Shown piece by piece: positions 41,439 to 51,288 of a stretch of 64,000 nt of DNA (positions within the stretch are counted from its first letter, which is position 1; the number at the start of each line of letters is the position of its first letter). The DNA is taken from positions 1 to 64,000 of the forward strand of contig CAYPVK010000001.1 in assembly GCA_964414185.1 (NCBI GenBank). The letters run 5' to 3'. Made by a program: the position numbers and the translations under genes. This DNA comes from UBA7488 sp964414185 (GTDB lineage: Bacteria; Pseudomonadota; Alphaproteobacteria; CAAHEQ01; UBA3637). A model generated the notes under the pieces. The model did not search any database. It saw only the letters and a list, made by a program, of their open reading frames with translations, and had not been told where the DNA came from.

Positions 41439-43676
41439 TTATACTTTCAATGCTTTAAGTTTTTTTGCTTTGTGTCGTTTTGAATGCTTTTTTTGATGTT
41501 TACATACGTTTTTTCGGGCCGTCGTTTTTCGTTTGCCGATGAATTTTTTCCCGCTGCCCAAAATCGAAAAGACCAATCCGCCCGTTATCGGGACGGCTTC
41601 TTTTAACATGACCGCCAACGTATCGCCGACGGCAAAAGTTTGCCCCGAATTGCGCCCGACCAATTGCTGAGCTTCATCATCATAATCATAATAATCGCCC
41701 GGCAAAGCGCTCATCGGAATCAACCCGTCCGCGCCGTAATCGTCTAACCGTACGAACAATCCGAACGATGTTGCCGACGAAATGCGCGCGGTGAATTTGG
41801 CGCCGATTTTATCCGTCAAATATGAAGCAACATACCTGTCGACACAATCTTGTTCGGCCGATGCCGCTTGGCGTTCGGTATACGAAATATGGCGCGCGAT
41901 TTCTTCGAATTCGGCTTCCTCTTGCGCCGTTAAACCGCCGTCGCCCAATTTTAACGCTTTAATCAACGCGCGGTGAACCATAATATCGGCATAGCGACGT
42001 ATCGGCGACGTAAAATGCGCGTATTTGTCAAGCGCCAACCCGAAATGCCCGATGTTGTCGGGATCATAGCGGGCTTGGGATTGCGACCGCAGTACAAATT
42101 CGTTGACGGCAAAATCTTTGCCCGTCCCGTCGGCTTTTTGCAAAACGGCGTTAAAATCGGACGGAGCGGCCGTTTCTTTTAACCGCGTTTTATACCCGAT
42201 GGAATTTAGATAATTGTTCAACGTTTCGATTTTTTCGGCACTCGGGCGGTCGTGGACGCGATACATGGCCGCCATGCCCCGTTCTTCCAATGTTTGAGCG
42301 GCCGAAACGTTTGCCAATATCATCATTTCTTCGATTAATTTGTTGGCGGGCGTTATTTCGCGGCGCCGAATATCGATGACTTGCCCCGCATCATTTAAAA
42401 CCACTTGTCGTTCGGGAACGTCGATTTCCAATACGCCGCGCCGACGACGCGCCTTTAACAACGCTTGAAACGCGCCGTTTAAATGGGCAATTTCGTTTTC
42501 CAATCCCGCTATCGGCGTTTTTTTATTCAAAGCATTTTGAACTTCCTCATAAGTCAACCGCCGTGCCGATTGAATCAACGCACGATGAAATTCATGGCGG
42601 ATTTTGTATCCGTCTTTGTCTATCCAAGCTTCACACACCATAGCCGCGCGAGGTTTGCCGGGTTGCAACGAACACATGTTGTTTGATAACGCTTCGGGCA
42701 GCATCGGCAATACACGGTCCGGAAAATAAACCGAATTGCCGCGCAACCGCGCATCTGCATCCAAAGCGTCACCCGACCGTACGTACCAAGCAACATCGGC
42801 AATCGCCACCATGATGTGCCATCCGCCGTTGTTGGCCGTATCGGTATCGGGCTTCGCAAAAACGGCGTCGTCAAAATCGCGCGCATCGGCGCCGTCAATC
42901 GTTACAAAAGGAACAGAGCGCAAATCCAAACGGGTTTTATCTGCGGCGGGTACGACGGCTTTGGCGGCTTGCTTTTCCGAACTTTGAGTAAAAGCAACGG
43001 GCAAATTATGCGTGTAAATGGAAATTAACGTTGCCGAAAACGGGCTGTCAGCCGAACCGATTTTGCGTACGAATTTGGCGGTCGGGCGGCGGTTGCGCAC
43101 CGGCGGAATATCGACGATGACAATATCGCGGTTATGCAATTTTTCGGGTGCGCCTGCCAGTTCAAAAGCTTGTTTTAACCGTTTGTCAACCGATTGGACG
43201 AATCCGTTTTCATACACGCCGACCATATGGTTTTCGCCCACGGCCACGCGCCGTGTCGCTTCGCCGTGATATACACGATTGCCGACGTTTTTTATATGTG
43301 CCGTTACCACATCGCCGATGCCCGCGGGCGGGGATAATTTATCCTTTGTGATAATAATTTGAGGCGCGGGCGAATCGTTGACCCATTCAAGCGGTCTGGC
43401 GATTAAATCCCCCATTGAATCGGTGCCCGTAATTTCAACGACCACCCGTTCAGGCAATACGCCTTTGGCCCCGATGCGCCGTCCGTGCCGTTCGGTTTCG
43501 ATAAGGCCTTGGCTTTTTAAATCTTTGACCATGCGTTTAAGTTCAATGCGGTTATCGCCTTTAATCCCAAAAGCGCGCGCCAATTCGCGTTTACCGACTT
43601 TGCCCGTTTGAGCGTTTAAATAGTCGGTCAATTCTTTCATTGTCGGCATAGGCGCGTCTTTTTTCGATTTAGCCAT
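41439..43676 (-). CDS. rnr: Ribonuclease R
   Basis: A 3'-to-5' hydrolytic exoribonuclease that degrades structured RNA. About 745 aa: an N-terminal winged helix (MKELTDYLNAQTGKVGKREL), cold-shock OB domains and the RNB catalytic domain with the acidic cluster DGADARDFDDAVFA and later HFTSPIRRYADIMVHR. A C-terminal S1 domain (FTARISSATSFGLFVRL) and a Lys-rich tail follow. ATG 43676 after GAGGAAAA is the family start; the frame running to 43853 extends into the intergenic region. A small membrane-protein gene follows in the operon. Confidence 0.95.
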   Translation of the reverse strand: MAKSKKDAPMPTMKELTDYLNAQTGKVGKRELARAFGIKGDNRIELKRMVKDLKSQGLIETERHGRRIGAKGVLPERVVVEITGTDSMGDLIARPLEWVNDSPAPQIIITKDKLSPPAGIGDVVTAHIKNVGNRVYHGEATRRVAVGENHMVGVYENGFVQSVDKRLKQAFELAGAPEKLHNRDIVIVDIPPVRNRRPTAKFVRKIGSADSPFSATLISIYTHNLPVAFTQSSEKQAAKAVVPAADKTRLDLRSVPFVTIDGADARDFDDAVFAKPDTDTANNGGWHIMVAIADVAWYVRSGDALDADARLRGNSVYFPDRVLPMLPEALSNNMCSLQPGKPRAAMVCEAWIDKDGYKIRHEFHRALIQSARRLTYEEVQNALNKKTPIAGLENEIAHLNGAFQALLKARRRRGVLEIDVPERQVVLNDAGQVIDIRRREITPANKLIEEMMILANVSAAQTLEERGMAAMYRVHDRPSAEKIETLNNYLNSIGYKTRLKETAAPSDFNAVLQKADGTGKDFAVNEFVLRSQSQARYDPDNIGHFGLALDKYAHFTSPIRRYADIMVHRALIKALKLGDGGLTAQEEAEFEEIARHISYTERQAASAEQDCVDRYVASYLTDKIGAKFTARISSATSFGLFVRLDDYGADGLIPMSALPGDYYDYDDEAQQLVGRNSGQTFAVGDTLAVMLKEAVPITGGLVFSILGSGKKFIGKRKTTARKNVCKHQKKHSKRHKAKKLKALKV

Positions 43677-43832
43677 TTTTCCTCGGTCAAAAATATCCTT
43701 GTTTTCCGATATCGGATACGGTATAATCATTATGTTCAGTATATCATAAACGCGGCATAATTCAATAAAATTGATGCAAGTGCATACATATTTATGCAAA
43801 AACGGGTTAAAAAATATCAAGAAAGGTAAGCC

Positions 43833-44753
43833 ATGTTTTTTAATTTTTTTCACAGGGAATTAAAACCGTTCAACGAAGGTTTTTTACCCCAAAAAGACGG
43901 CCATGAAATTTATTACGCCGAATACGGCAATCGAAACGGCATTCCCGTGTTGTGTTTTCACGGCGGCCCGGGCGGATGTTCGGGGGCAAAACATGCAAGC
44001 GTATTTGACCCCAAAAAATATCGTGTGATTTTGCATGACCAACGCGGGTGTGGCAAATCGCCGTATCAAAACCGCTTTTATAAAAACACGACATCCGATT
44101 TATTGGCAGATGCCGAACGGCTTTTAAAGCATTTAAACATTGCGGGCAAAGTCATTGTCCGAGGCGGTTCTTGGGGCGCAACATTGGCGTTGTTGTTTGC
44201 CGAAAAATACCCTGAACGGGTGCGGCGGCTTATATTAAATTCCGTGTTTTTGGCGGGGACAACGGACCGCGAATGGATGGAAAATGTCAGCGGCAATTTA
44301 TTTTACCCCGACATAATGGAAAAAATCCGCGCCGATGTCGGCAATGAACCGTTGTCCGCCCATTACAATCGTTTGTTGCAAGGCGGGAAAAAAGACATTA
44401 ACCGCGCGATGGGGTTATACGGTGGGTATGAAAGCATTATGGGACGGGCCGATGCCATTTTGTTAAAGCCGCCGTTTGACGAAAATCGCATTAAATATGT
44501 GCAAATATTTTTTCATTATGATTCGCATGATTATTTTATTAAGCCGGATGAAATCCTTAAAAATGCAAAGAAAATTGCAACGATTCCGACATTAATCGTG
44601 CATAATCGTTTGGATATGAGTTGCCCCGTCAAAAATGCATATGATTTGCATAAAGCGTTGCCTAAATCAAAATTGGTGATTGTGCCCGACCGCGGACATG
44701 GCAGTAAATTGTTGCATGAAACGACGCTGGCAGAAATTCGAAAACTAAAATAA
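43833..44753 (+). CDS. pip: Proline iminopeptidase
   Basis: A 306-aa alpha/beta hydrolase of peptidase family S33 that removes N-terminal proline. Visible motifs are the oxyanion HGGPGGCSGA, DQRGCGKS, the Ser nucleophile elbow RGGSWGATLAL, the catalytic Asp region HNRLDMSCP and the His in DRGHGSK. Length fits Pip (about 310). ATG 43833 follows AAGAAAGG. Divergent from rnr. Confidence 0.9.
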   Translation: MFFNFFHRELKPFNEGFLPQKDGHEIYYAEYGNRNGIPVLCFHGGPGGCSGAKHASVFDPKKYRVILHDQRGCGKSPYQNRFYKNTTSDLLADAERLLKHLNIAGKVIVRGGSWGATLALLFAEKYPERVRRLILNSVFLAGTTDREWMENVSGNLFYPDIMEKIRADVGNEPLSAHYNRLLQGGKKDINRAMGLYGGYESIMGRADAILLKPPFDENRIKYVQIFFHYDSHDYFIKPDEILKNAKKIATIPTLIVHNRLDMSCPVKNAYDLHKALPKSKLVIVPDRGHGSKLLHETTLAEIRKLK

Positions 44754-44773
44754 AAAAATATTTTTAAAAAATG

Positions 44774-44802
44774 TTGACAAATAAACAAATGTGACCTATA
44801 AT
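44774..44802 (+). promoter_or_regulatory. Full-consensus sigma70 promoter
   Basis: TTGACA (44774-44779), exactly 17 bp, TATAAT (44797-44802): the strongest readable promoter in the window, 33 nt before the unknown gene at 44836. Confidence 0.85.
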
Positions 44803-44835
44803 ATCCTTATCTTCCTAAAAAGAAAGGATTTATAG

Positions 44836-45432
44836 ATGCTTAACGAAAAATTGATGCTTGCAAAAAGGTCAACAAAATCGGCATGTGAAGGTAATTTTGT
44901 TCAAAATTTTGACCGTATGACGGTTGTTGTTCAAAACGGTTCTTTTTTGGTTGACACGGCGGGTAAAAAATATGATTTGTTTGATTTGCCCGATGATAAA
45001 ACGTTTTTTATAGACGGCAATTTGGTGATGGATTCAATGGATTTGAAAGAATTGCCCGAAGCTTTAAATCACGTTATTGTTTCCAAGGATTTGTATATAG
45101 ACAACAATCCGTTGGAAACGTTGAAAAATTATCCGTGTGTGTTGGGGCGCACTCATATCAATCCCGTTATCCGATATGTCGATAATCCGTCTGCCGCTCG
45201 TTTGACGGCGGTACAGGATTTGTTTAAGGACGGAACGATTACGAAATTGTCCAACGGTAAGAAAGATTTTTTTATCGGAACCGTTGATGCTGTATTTTTG
45301 GATAAAACCCGTCGTCCGGTTATTGCCGATAAATGCGCAAGGCTTGCCAAACGGTGCATAATAAACGAGGAAAGGCTCGGTTTCGGAAATTTTGCTTGGA
45401 ACCGTTTCGGTTCGACACGTACGCGCGAATAA
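44836..45432 (+). CDS. Hypothetical protein with leucine-rich-like segment
   Basis: A 198-aa cytoplasmic protein not recognised. Residues 50-95 have a leucine-rich-repeat-like rhythm (MDLKELPEALNHVIV, then DLYIDNNPLETLKNYP), as in bacterial proteins where a short repeat solenoid is capped by other sequence. The C-terminus is basic (ARLAKRCIINEERLGFG). ATG 44836 follows AAAGGATT. It is driven by a perfect consensus promoter and closed by a strong terminator, so it should be abundantly transcribed as a single gene. Confidence 0.75.
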   Translation: MLNEKLMLAKRSTKSACEGNFVQNFDRMTVVVQNGSFLVDTAGKKYDLFDLPDDKTFFIDGNLVMDSMDLKELPEALNHVIVSKDLYIDNNPLETLKNYPCVLGRTHINPVIRYVDNPSAARLTAVQDLFKDGTITKLSNGKKDFFIGTVDAVFLDKTRRPVIADKCARLAKRCIINEERLGFGNFAWNRFGSTRTRE

Positions 45433-45466
45433 AAATTCACGTTGAAATTTTATGATTATGTTGCAA

Positions 45467-45496
45467 CAAAAACCTCTTTTTTAAGAGGTTTTTTTG
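45467..45496 (+). terminator. Terminator of the hypothetical gene
   Basis: AAAAACCTCTT / AAGAGGTTTTT stem followed by a further T run, 35 nt after the stop codon. Confidence 0.8.
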
Positions 45497-45503
45497 TTTG
45501 TAA

Positions 45504-45533
45504 AACCCCTCGGGACAATAATCCCAAGGGGTT
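45504..45533 (-). terminator. adhE terminator
   Basis: AACCCCTCGGGA (45504-45515) pairs with TCCCAAGGGGTT (45522-45533) with one mismatch. On the minus strand it follows the adhE stop by 23 nt and ends GGGGTTTTAC. Confidence 0.7.
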
Positions 45534-45556
45534 AATTGGCAACGGGTTAAACCGTT

Positions 45557-48211
45557 TTATTTTGCTTCATCGTCAAAAATCGGTTTGCCGTAATAAGCGC
45601 GCAGGTACAATTCCTTGATTTGGGGAATTAACGGATACCGTGCATTGCCGCCCGTGCATTGGTCGTCAAACGCATCTTCGGACAATTTGTCCAAGCCCGC
45701 CAAAAATTCGGCTTCCGGAACGCCTGCTTCCTGAATGGATTTCGGGATGTTCAAATCGGTCTTTAATTGTTCAATGGCTTCAATCAAACGACGGACTTTT
45801 TCATCTTTTTGATTTTCGTTCAATCCGTTATCCATGCGCATGAAATCGGCGATTTTAGCGTAACGCCCTTTCACAAACGGATAGCGGTACTGCGGCATTA
45901 AACCTTGTTTCGTCGGATTGTCTGTCGCATTGAACGCAATGACATACGATAACAATAAGGCATTGGCCAACCCGTGCGGTACATGGAAAGCCCCGCCCAA
46001 TTTGTGTGCCATTGAATGGCAAAGACCCAAAAATGCGTTAGCAAAAGCCATACCCGCGATTGTGGCGGCATAATGCATTTTTTCGCGTGCCATCGGGTCT
46101 TCGGCTCCTTTGTCATATGACCGTTTCAAATACTTAAAGACCAAACGGACGGCTTCCAAAGCCAACCCGTCCGCATAGTTGGTTGCATATACGGAAGTGT
46201 AAGCTTCAATCGCGTGTGTCAAAACGTCCAAGCCCGAAAAAGCGGTCAAGCTTTTGGGCATGGTCATAACGAAATCGGGATCAATGATAGCCATGTCGGG
46301 GGTCAACTCATAATCGGCAATCGGGTATTTGTGTCCCGTTTTATCGTCCGTGATAACGGTAAACGGCGTTACTTCGGAACCTGTGCCGGACGTTGTCGGA
46401 ATAGCAACCATAACGGCTTTTTTGCCCATTTCGGGGAAGGTAACGATACGTTTGCGAATGTCCATAAACCGAAGCGCGACATCTTCAAATGCCAAGCACG
46501 GATTTTCATACATCAACCAAATGATTTTGGCTGCGTCCATTGCCGAACCGCCGCCCAAAGACACAAACACATCCGGTTCATAACGGCGTACGATTTCAAG
46601 TGCTTGGTTGACATTGGACAAATCGGGATCCGGTTTGACATCACAGAAAATTTCAACGGACATGCCGCGTTCTTCCAAAATATCCGCCACTTTTTTAGCG
46701 TATCCGAATTGAACCATTGCTTTATCCGTAACGATAAAGGCACGTTTTTTGCCCGTCAATTCCGCCAAAGCCAATCGCGTGGCACCGGGTTTGAAATAAA
46801 TTTTCGACGGCACTTTGAACCACAACATGTTTTCACGGCGTTCCGCCACAGATTTTGTATTCATGAGATGTTTGACTCCTATATTTTCACTGACGGAATT
46901 GCCGCCCCAAGACCCGCATCCGAGTGTTAAAGACGGTGCCAATCTGAAATTAAATACGTCGCCGATAGCACCTTGCGAAGACGGCATGTTAATCAATGTG
47001 CGCCCCGTCGTCATAATTTTTGAAAAATGATTCATATGTTCTTGGTTGGACACATGCGTGTACAAAACGGACGTATGTCCCGCCCCACCGAGTTCAATCA
47101 ACGTTTGCGCTTTATCGACGGCTTCTTCAAATGTTGCCGCCTTGTAAAAAGCCAAAATCGGCGATAATTTTTCGTGCGCATACGGATTTGAAATGTCAAC
47201 CGACGATGTTTCGACAATTAAAATTTTGGCGCTTTCGGGAACCGTGATGCCCGCAATTTTTGCAATTTTATAAGCGGATTGCCCGACAACTTCGCTGTTG
47301 AGTTTGCCGTCTTTGAACAAGAATTTTTTCAATTTGTTTTTGTCTTCTTCATTCAAAAACACACACCCGCGCGTGATGAATTCTTGTTTGACTTGTTCAT
47401 ATAAAGGTTCTTCGACGATAACCGATTGTTCGGATGCGCAAATAACGCCGTTGTCGAAAGTTTTGCTCATAATTACCGAGCTGACCGCCATTTTGACATC
47501 TGCCGTTGCGTCAATGACAACCGGCGTATTGCCCGCACCGACGCCGATGGCGGGATTCCCGGAAGAATAGGCCGCTTTGACCATGCCGGGGCCGCCCGTA
47601 GCCAACACAAGCGAAATATTTTTATGTTTCATCAAATATCCCGTAATGGCCGGTGTCGGATTGTCAATCCATCCGATAATGCCGGCGGGCGCACCTGCTT
47701 CAACGGCGGCGTCCAAAACGATTTTGGCGGCATAGTTCGTAGATTTTTTGGCGCGCGGGTGTGGAGCGAACACAATGCCGTTTCGCGTTTTCAACGCCAA
47801 CAAAGATTTGAATATGGCCGTTGATGTCGGGTTCGTTGTCGGAACGATACCGGCGATAAGGCCCAACGGTTCGGCGACTTGTTTAAAGCCGAAAGACCTG
47901 TCATCATTTAACACGCCGCATGTTTTGGCGTTTTTATAAGTGTTGTAAATGTATTCCGCGGCAAAGTGGTTTTTGATGACTTTGTCTTCCACAATGCCCA
48001 TGCCCGTTTCTTCCACGGCCATTTTCGCCAAAGGAATGCGGGCCGCTGCCGCTGCCTTAGCGGCGTTTTTAAAAATGGCATCGACTTGTTCTTGCGTAAA
48101 ATGCGCATATTGTTCTTGCGCTTTTTTGACTTTGGCGACAATGTCGTCAACCATTTGCATTTCTTCCGCCGTTATGTCGGGTTGTGCTTTTTCGGGTGCT
48201 TTTTGGGCCAT
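45557..48211 (-). CDS. adhE: Bifunctional acetaldehyde-CoA/alcohol dehydrogenase
   Basis: Reduces acetyl-CoA to acetaldehyde and then ethanol, regenerating NAD+ in fermentation; AdhE normally forms spirosomes. The 884 aa comprise an N-terminal aldehyde dehydrogenase with nucleophile Cys in DNGVICASEQSVIV (about 249). The C-terminal iron alcohol dehydrogenase has SLGGGSAMDAAKIIW, HAIEAYTSVYATNYADGLAL and the iron-binding His residues in GLCHSMAHKLGGAFHVPHG. ATG 48211 after AAGGAG is chosen; the frame extending to 48337 lacks conservation. With pflB it completes an anaerobic acetyl-CoA-to-ethanol route. Confidence 0.96.
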   Translation of the reverse strand: MAQKAPEKAQPDITAEEMQMVDDIVAKVKKAQEQYAHFTQEQVDAIFKNAAKAAAAARIPLAKMAVEETGMGIVEDKVIKNHFAAEYIYNTYKNAKTCGVLNDDRSFGFKQVAEPLGLIAGIVPTTNPTSTAIFKSLLALKTRNGIVFAPHPRAKKSTNYAAKIVLDAAVEAGAPAGIIGWIDNPTPAITGYLMKHKNISLVLATGGPGMVKAAYSSGNPAIGVGAGNTPVVIDATADVKMAVSSVIMSKTFDNGVICASEQSVIVEEPLYEQVKQEFITRGCVFLNEEDKNKLKKFLFKDGKLNSEVVGQSAYKIAKIAGITVPESAKILIVETSSVDISNPYAHEKLSPILAFYKAATFEEAVDKAQTLIELGGAGHTSVLYTHVSNQEHMNHFSKIMTTGRTLINMPSSQGAIGDVFNFRLAPSLTLGCGSWGGNSVSENIGVKHLMNTKSVAERRENMLWFKVPSKIYFKPGATRLALAELTGKKRAFIVTDKAMVQFGYAKKVADILEERGMSVEIFCDVKPDPDLSNVNQALEIVRRYEPDVFVSLGGGSAMDAAKIIWLMYENPCLAFEDVALRFMDIRKRIVTFPEMGKKAVMVAIPTTSGTGSEVTPFTVITDDKTGHKYPIADYELTPDMAIIDPDFVMTMPKSLTAFSGLDVLTHAIEAYTSVYATNYADGLALEAVRLVFKYLKRSYDKGAEDPMAREKMHYAATIAGMAFANAFLGLCHSMAHKLGGAFHVPHGLANALLLSYVIAFNATDNPTKQGLMPQYRYPFVKGRYAKIADFMRMDNGLNENQKDEKVRRLIEAIEQLKTDLNIPKSIQEAGVPEAEFLAGLDKLSEDAFDDQCTGGNARYPLIPQIKELYLRAYYGKPIFDDEAK

Positions 48212-48398
48212 AGTTTTCTCCTTAATTTTCAGATGTGTTTTACTTGCGTTAAGCAGTATAACGGCTTTTTTCAAACTTGCAAGATTTTTGTCATAAAAAC
48301 GGTACAATCTTTTATGCCGTTTTGTAAAATTTATCACTCCTATTTACATTTATGCGGCTTTGTTCGCCGATAACGGTTACTTTGTTTTGTCGGCGTTG

Positions 48399-49628
48399 TT
48401 ACTTTTGTTTTTTCCCTGTCGGTTTTGCATCGGTTTTATCATTGCCGTAGTCTTTGGTAAAAACTTCTTTGCCAAATAAATAGGTTATCTTTTTTTGAAC
48501 GTCGCCCAAAGTGTTATAAAGGGTTGCAATGCCGTTTAATTGCCCTTTGGTGTATGGAAATTCGCCGCGCAAAACATCGCCCGTCGAATTTGCATAAGCC
48601 GACCCGTACACTTTGCGCACGCCGTCGATTTGTCCCGCTTTATACGGCGTTTCATACAATAATTCCCCCGTTTCAAAGTATTCGCGCACGATGCCGTCCA
48701 CGTTGTCATTTTTATACGGCACTTCCGCGCTCAACACCAAATCAGAATAAGCATACACATGCGCGATTCCGTCCCTTTTGCCGTTTTTGTACGGGATGTT
48801 GTCTTGCACGCGCCCGTATGCGCCGTAAGAACCCGAATACGCCCGAACCGTCCCGTTTACAATTCCGTCGCGGCAAGGCACTTCATAAAATTGCACGCGC
48901 GGTTCCACGGTGTTGACGATTAAAGCCCCGCTGAAAGGTTTTTCGCCCCTGACGCATGTGTTTTTATTAATGGCTTTAAGTTCGTTGTCGACAATTGTCG
49001 GTAATTCTTTGCCGTTGATGTCAAAGTGTGTGATTTTTTTGACGGCTCCTTTGTCATAATCGGTTGTCGCAATGATTTTTCCGTCTGCGTCATATAATTT
49101 TCCGATACCGTGCAATATGCTGAGTTTTTTATTTTGTTGTTCGCTTTTATCGCCTTTGCCGTTATTTTTGACGGCAACGGCATAAGGGCGTTCTTCTTCC
49201 AAGCGGCCGCTATCGGCATAAATTTTAACCGTACCGTCAAGCAAATTGTTTTTAAACGGGGCTTCAATCAGCAATGTCCCGCCGCCCGTGTAAAATTTGC
49301 GTATCTCGTTGCCGTCGGCAAGATTTCCGATTCTTTCGCGACGTTTGTTGCCGTTCGGCCAGTATTCGATACGTGCTTCTTGTGTTTGCTTATTTTTCAA
49401 CGTTCCGTTCGGATAGTACATTTCCGATTCCGTCGCTTGTCCGTCCACGACTTTGAAATGTGCGAACTTTTTACCGTTCGGATAGTTTTTGATAACATCG
49501 CCGGTAATTTTTGCACCGGTTTTATCGTAAATAATCCGTTCTTTTAAAACAATTTCTTGATCCGTGTAAGTTTTCGCCATAACATTTACGGATGCCAAAC
49601 ACACCGCAAGTACAAAAAACAATCGCAT
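48399..49628 (-). CDS. Secreted MORN_2/YwqK-repeat protein
   Basis: A 409-aa protein with an N-terminal signal peptide (FFVLAVCLASVNVMA) and at least eight repeats of the MORN_2 type: for example YYPNGTLKNKQ, EYWPNGNKRRER, PFKNNLLDGTVKIY, PYKNGKRDGIAHVY, PYKNDNVDGIVREYFETGEL and PYKAGQIDGVRKVYG. These repeats fold as beta-hairpins and are found in proteins called YwqK-like. ATG 49628 follows AAGGGGGC. It lies 23 nt after htpX on the same strand, so it may belong to the lemA-htpX transcript. The role is unknown; probably periplasmic or surface. Confidence 0.82.
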   Translation of the reverse strand: MRLFFVLAVCLASVNVMAKTYTDQEIVLKERIIYDKTGAKITGDVIKNYPNGKKFAHFKVVDGQATESEMYYPNGTLKNKQTQEARIEYWPNGNKRRERIGNLADGNEIRKFYTGGGTLLIEAPFKNNLLDGTVKIYADSGRLEEERPYAVAVKNNGKGDKSEQQNKKLSILHGIGKLYDADGKIIATTDYDKGAVKKITHFDINGKELPTIVDNELKAINKNTCVRGEKPFSGALIVNTVEPRVQFYEVPCRDGIVNGTVRAYSGSYGAYGRVQDNIPYKNGKRDGIAHVYAYSDLVLSAEVPYKNDNVDGIVREYFETGELLYETPYKAGQIDGVRKVYGSAYANSTGDVLRGEFPYTKGQLNGIATLYNTLGDVQKKITYLFGKEVFTKDYGNDKTDAKPTGKKQK

Positions 49629-49651
49629 AAAGCCCCCTTGTTTAAATTAAA

Positions 49652-50620
49652 TTATAAAAACGTTTTTCCCGCCATTTGTCGTAAGCGTTTAATACGTTGT
49701 TCCACGGGCGGATGGGTACTGCCCAAATTCAAAAAAGCGTTTTTTGCATCCATCGGGTCAAAAATAAAGGCTTGAGCCATATTGGGCGATTTATCGATAG
49801 ATTCGACATGTGCATCCGTGCTGATTTTTTCAAGTGCGCTTGCCAATGCTTCGGGATTACGGGTAATCAGCGCTGCGGTCGCATCGGCCGAATATTCCCG
49901 CGTACGGGAAATGGCTAAGCGGATAATCGGTGCGACGATAAACGTAAAAATCAATAAGCCCAAACCGATTAAAAACAACGCCGCTTTCGCGCTGCCTTCA
50001 TTTTTGCCGCTTTCGTTTTCGTTGCCGCGCGTATGAGAAGCTGTGCGAAACAAAATTTCGGCCAGCATTGTACCGACACCCAAACCCGTGATAATGATTA
50101 AGTTTAAACGGATATCCCGATTGCCGATATGTGCCATTTCATGGGCGATGACGCCTTCCAATTCCAACGGTTCCAATTTGTCGATAATGCCGCGTGTCAA
50201 AGCCACCGATGCCGTTTGCGGAGAATGGCCCGTTGCAAAAGCGTTTAACGAATCATCATCCATGATATAGACTTTCGGCATCGGCAAACCGGCCGCCAAA
50301 GCAATGTTTTCCACGGCGCGGTAAACTTTTTTATGTTCCCCGTCATTCGGAATTGAATGTGCGCCCGCAAATCCCAGCATCATTTTATCGCCGAACCAAT
50401 AGGATACGGCTGTCCACGCAAAGCCGATTATAATAACGGGCGTGCCGATGCCGATGAACAAATTGTTTGCCATGCGCACGTTTTCGGGATCATCCATGAC
50501 GGCTAAAAACAAAATGCCGTATAAAATGAAAGCCAATGTCGCCGGGAATGCCAAAATCAGCAACAGCGTTTTGATATTGTTCGAATGGATATGATCATAG
50601 GTCGTTTTGATGGGTTTCAC
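49652..50620 (-). CDS. htpX: HtpX-like M48 membrane metalloprotease
   Basis: An inner-membrane zinc protease for quality control of membrane proteins. Two N-terminal membrane helices are followed by the HEMAH active site (GVIAHEMAHIGNRD), a third hydrophobic segment, and the downstream Glu ligand in RTREYSADATAA, then THPPVEQRIKRL at the end. The 322 aa fit the family. ATG 50620 lies 28 nt after lemA on the same strand; the lemA-htpX pairing is common in bacteria. Confidence 0.93.
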   Translation of the reverse strand: MKPIKTTYDHIHSNNIKTLLLILAFPATLAFILYGILFLAVMDDPENVRMANNLFIGIGTPVIIIGFAWTAVSYWFGDKMMLGFAGAHSIPNDGEHKKVYRAVENIALAAGLPMPKVYIMDDDSLNAFATGHSPQTASVALTRGIIDKLEPLELEGVIAHEMAHIGNRDIRLNLIIITGLGVGTMLAEILFRTASHTRGNENESGKNEGSAKAALFLIGLGLLIFTFIVAPIIRLAISRTREYSADATAALITRNPEALASALEKISTDAHVESIDKSPNMAQAFIFDPMDAKNAFLNLGSTHPPVEQRIKRLRQMAGKTFL

Positions 50621-50648
50621 GGCAAAATCCTGTTCCGATTATTAAAAT

Positions 50649-51206
50649 TTAAAAAGATACCTTTGGTGCTTGATTGGCCGCGGCGCGTTCGGATTCGTCC
50701 AATTCGAAAAATTTTTCGGGCGTGAAGCGGAACATGCCGGCGATGATATTGCTCGGGAACATTTGAATTTTTGTATTCAGTGCCAACACGGTCGTGTTGT
50801 AAAATTGCCGTGCCGCTTGGATTTTCGTTTCGGTATCGGACAATTCTTGTTGCAATTCCAAAAAGTTTGCGCTGGCTTTTAAATCCGGATAATTTTCCGA
50901 TAAGGCAAAAACGGATTTCAATGCGCTTGTCAACATATTTTCGGATTCGGCTTTTTTATCCGTAGCACCGTGTGCATTCATTGCTTCGGTACGGGCGGCC
51001 ACGACGGCTTCCAATGTTTTGCTTTCATGTTTGGCATACCCTTTGACCGTTTCAACCAAGTTCGGGATTAAATCGTATCGGCGTTTCAGTTGCGTTTCCA
51101 CCGTTGACCAAGATTCTTTGACGCGTTGTTTGGCCATAACCAAGGCGTTGTATGTCGAAATAACGAAAACGGCAATTACTGCCAAAATAATCAGTGTATA
51201 AATCAT
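50649..51206 (-). CDS. lemA: LemA-family protein
   Basis: A 185-aa protein with an N-terminal membrane helix (TLIILAVIAVFVISTYNAL) followed by a helical bundle with the family signature VETQLKRRYDLIPNLVETVKGYAKHE and ARQFYNTTVLALNTKIQMFPSN. The family's function is not firmly known. It is first in an operon with htpX. The start ATG 51206 follows GGAACAG. Confidence 0.93.
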   Translation of the reverse strand: MIYTLIILAVIAVFVISTYNALVMAKQRVKESWSTVETQLKRRYDLIPNLVETVKGYAKHESKTLEAVVAARTEAMNAHGATDKKAESENMLTSALKSVFALSENYPDLKASANFLELQQELSDTETKIQAARQFYNTTVLALNTKIQMFPSNIIAGMFRFTPEKFFELDESERAAANQAPKVSF

Positions 51207-51224
51207 ATACTGTTCCTTTCATAA

Positions 51225-51253
51225 TTGACAAATTATAAATACTGGAGTAATGT
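51225..51253 (+). promoter_or_regulatory. Predicted ppa promoter
   Basis: TTGACA (51225-51230), a 17-bp spacer and TAATGT (51248-51253), about 35 nt before ppa. Confidence 0.65.
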
Positions 51254-51288
51254 TACCATTATTTCAATTTTAAAGAAAGGATTTTTTT

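Noticed and set aside
46214..46930. 238-aa plus-strand open frame inside adhE
   Set aside because: Antisense shadow of adhE; no RBS and no domain pattern.
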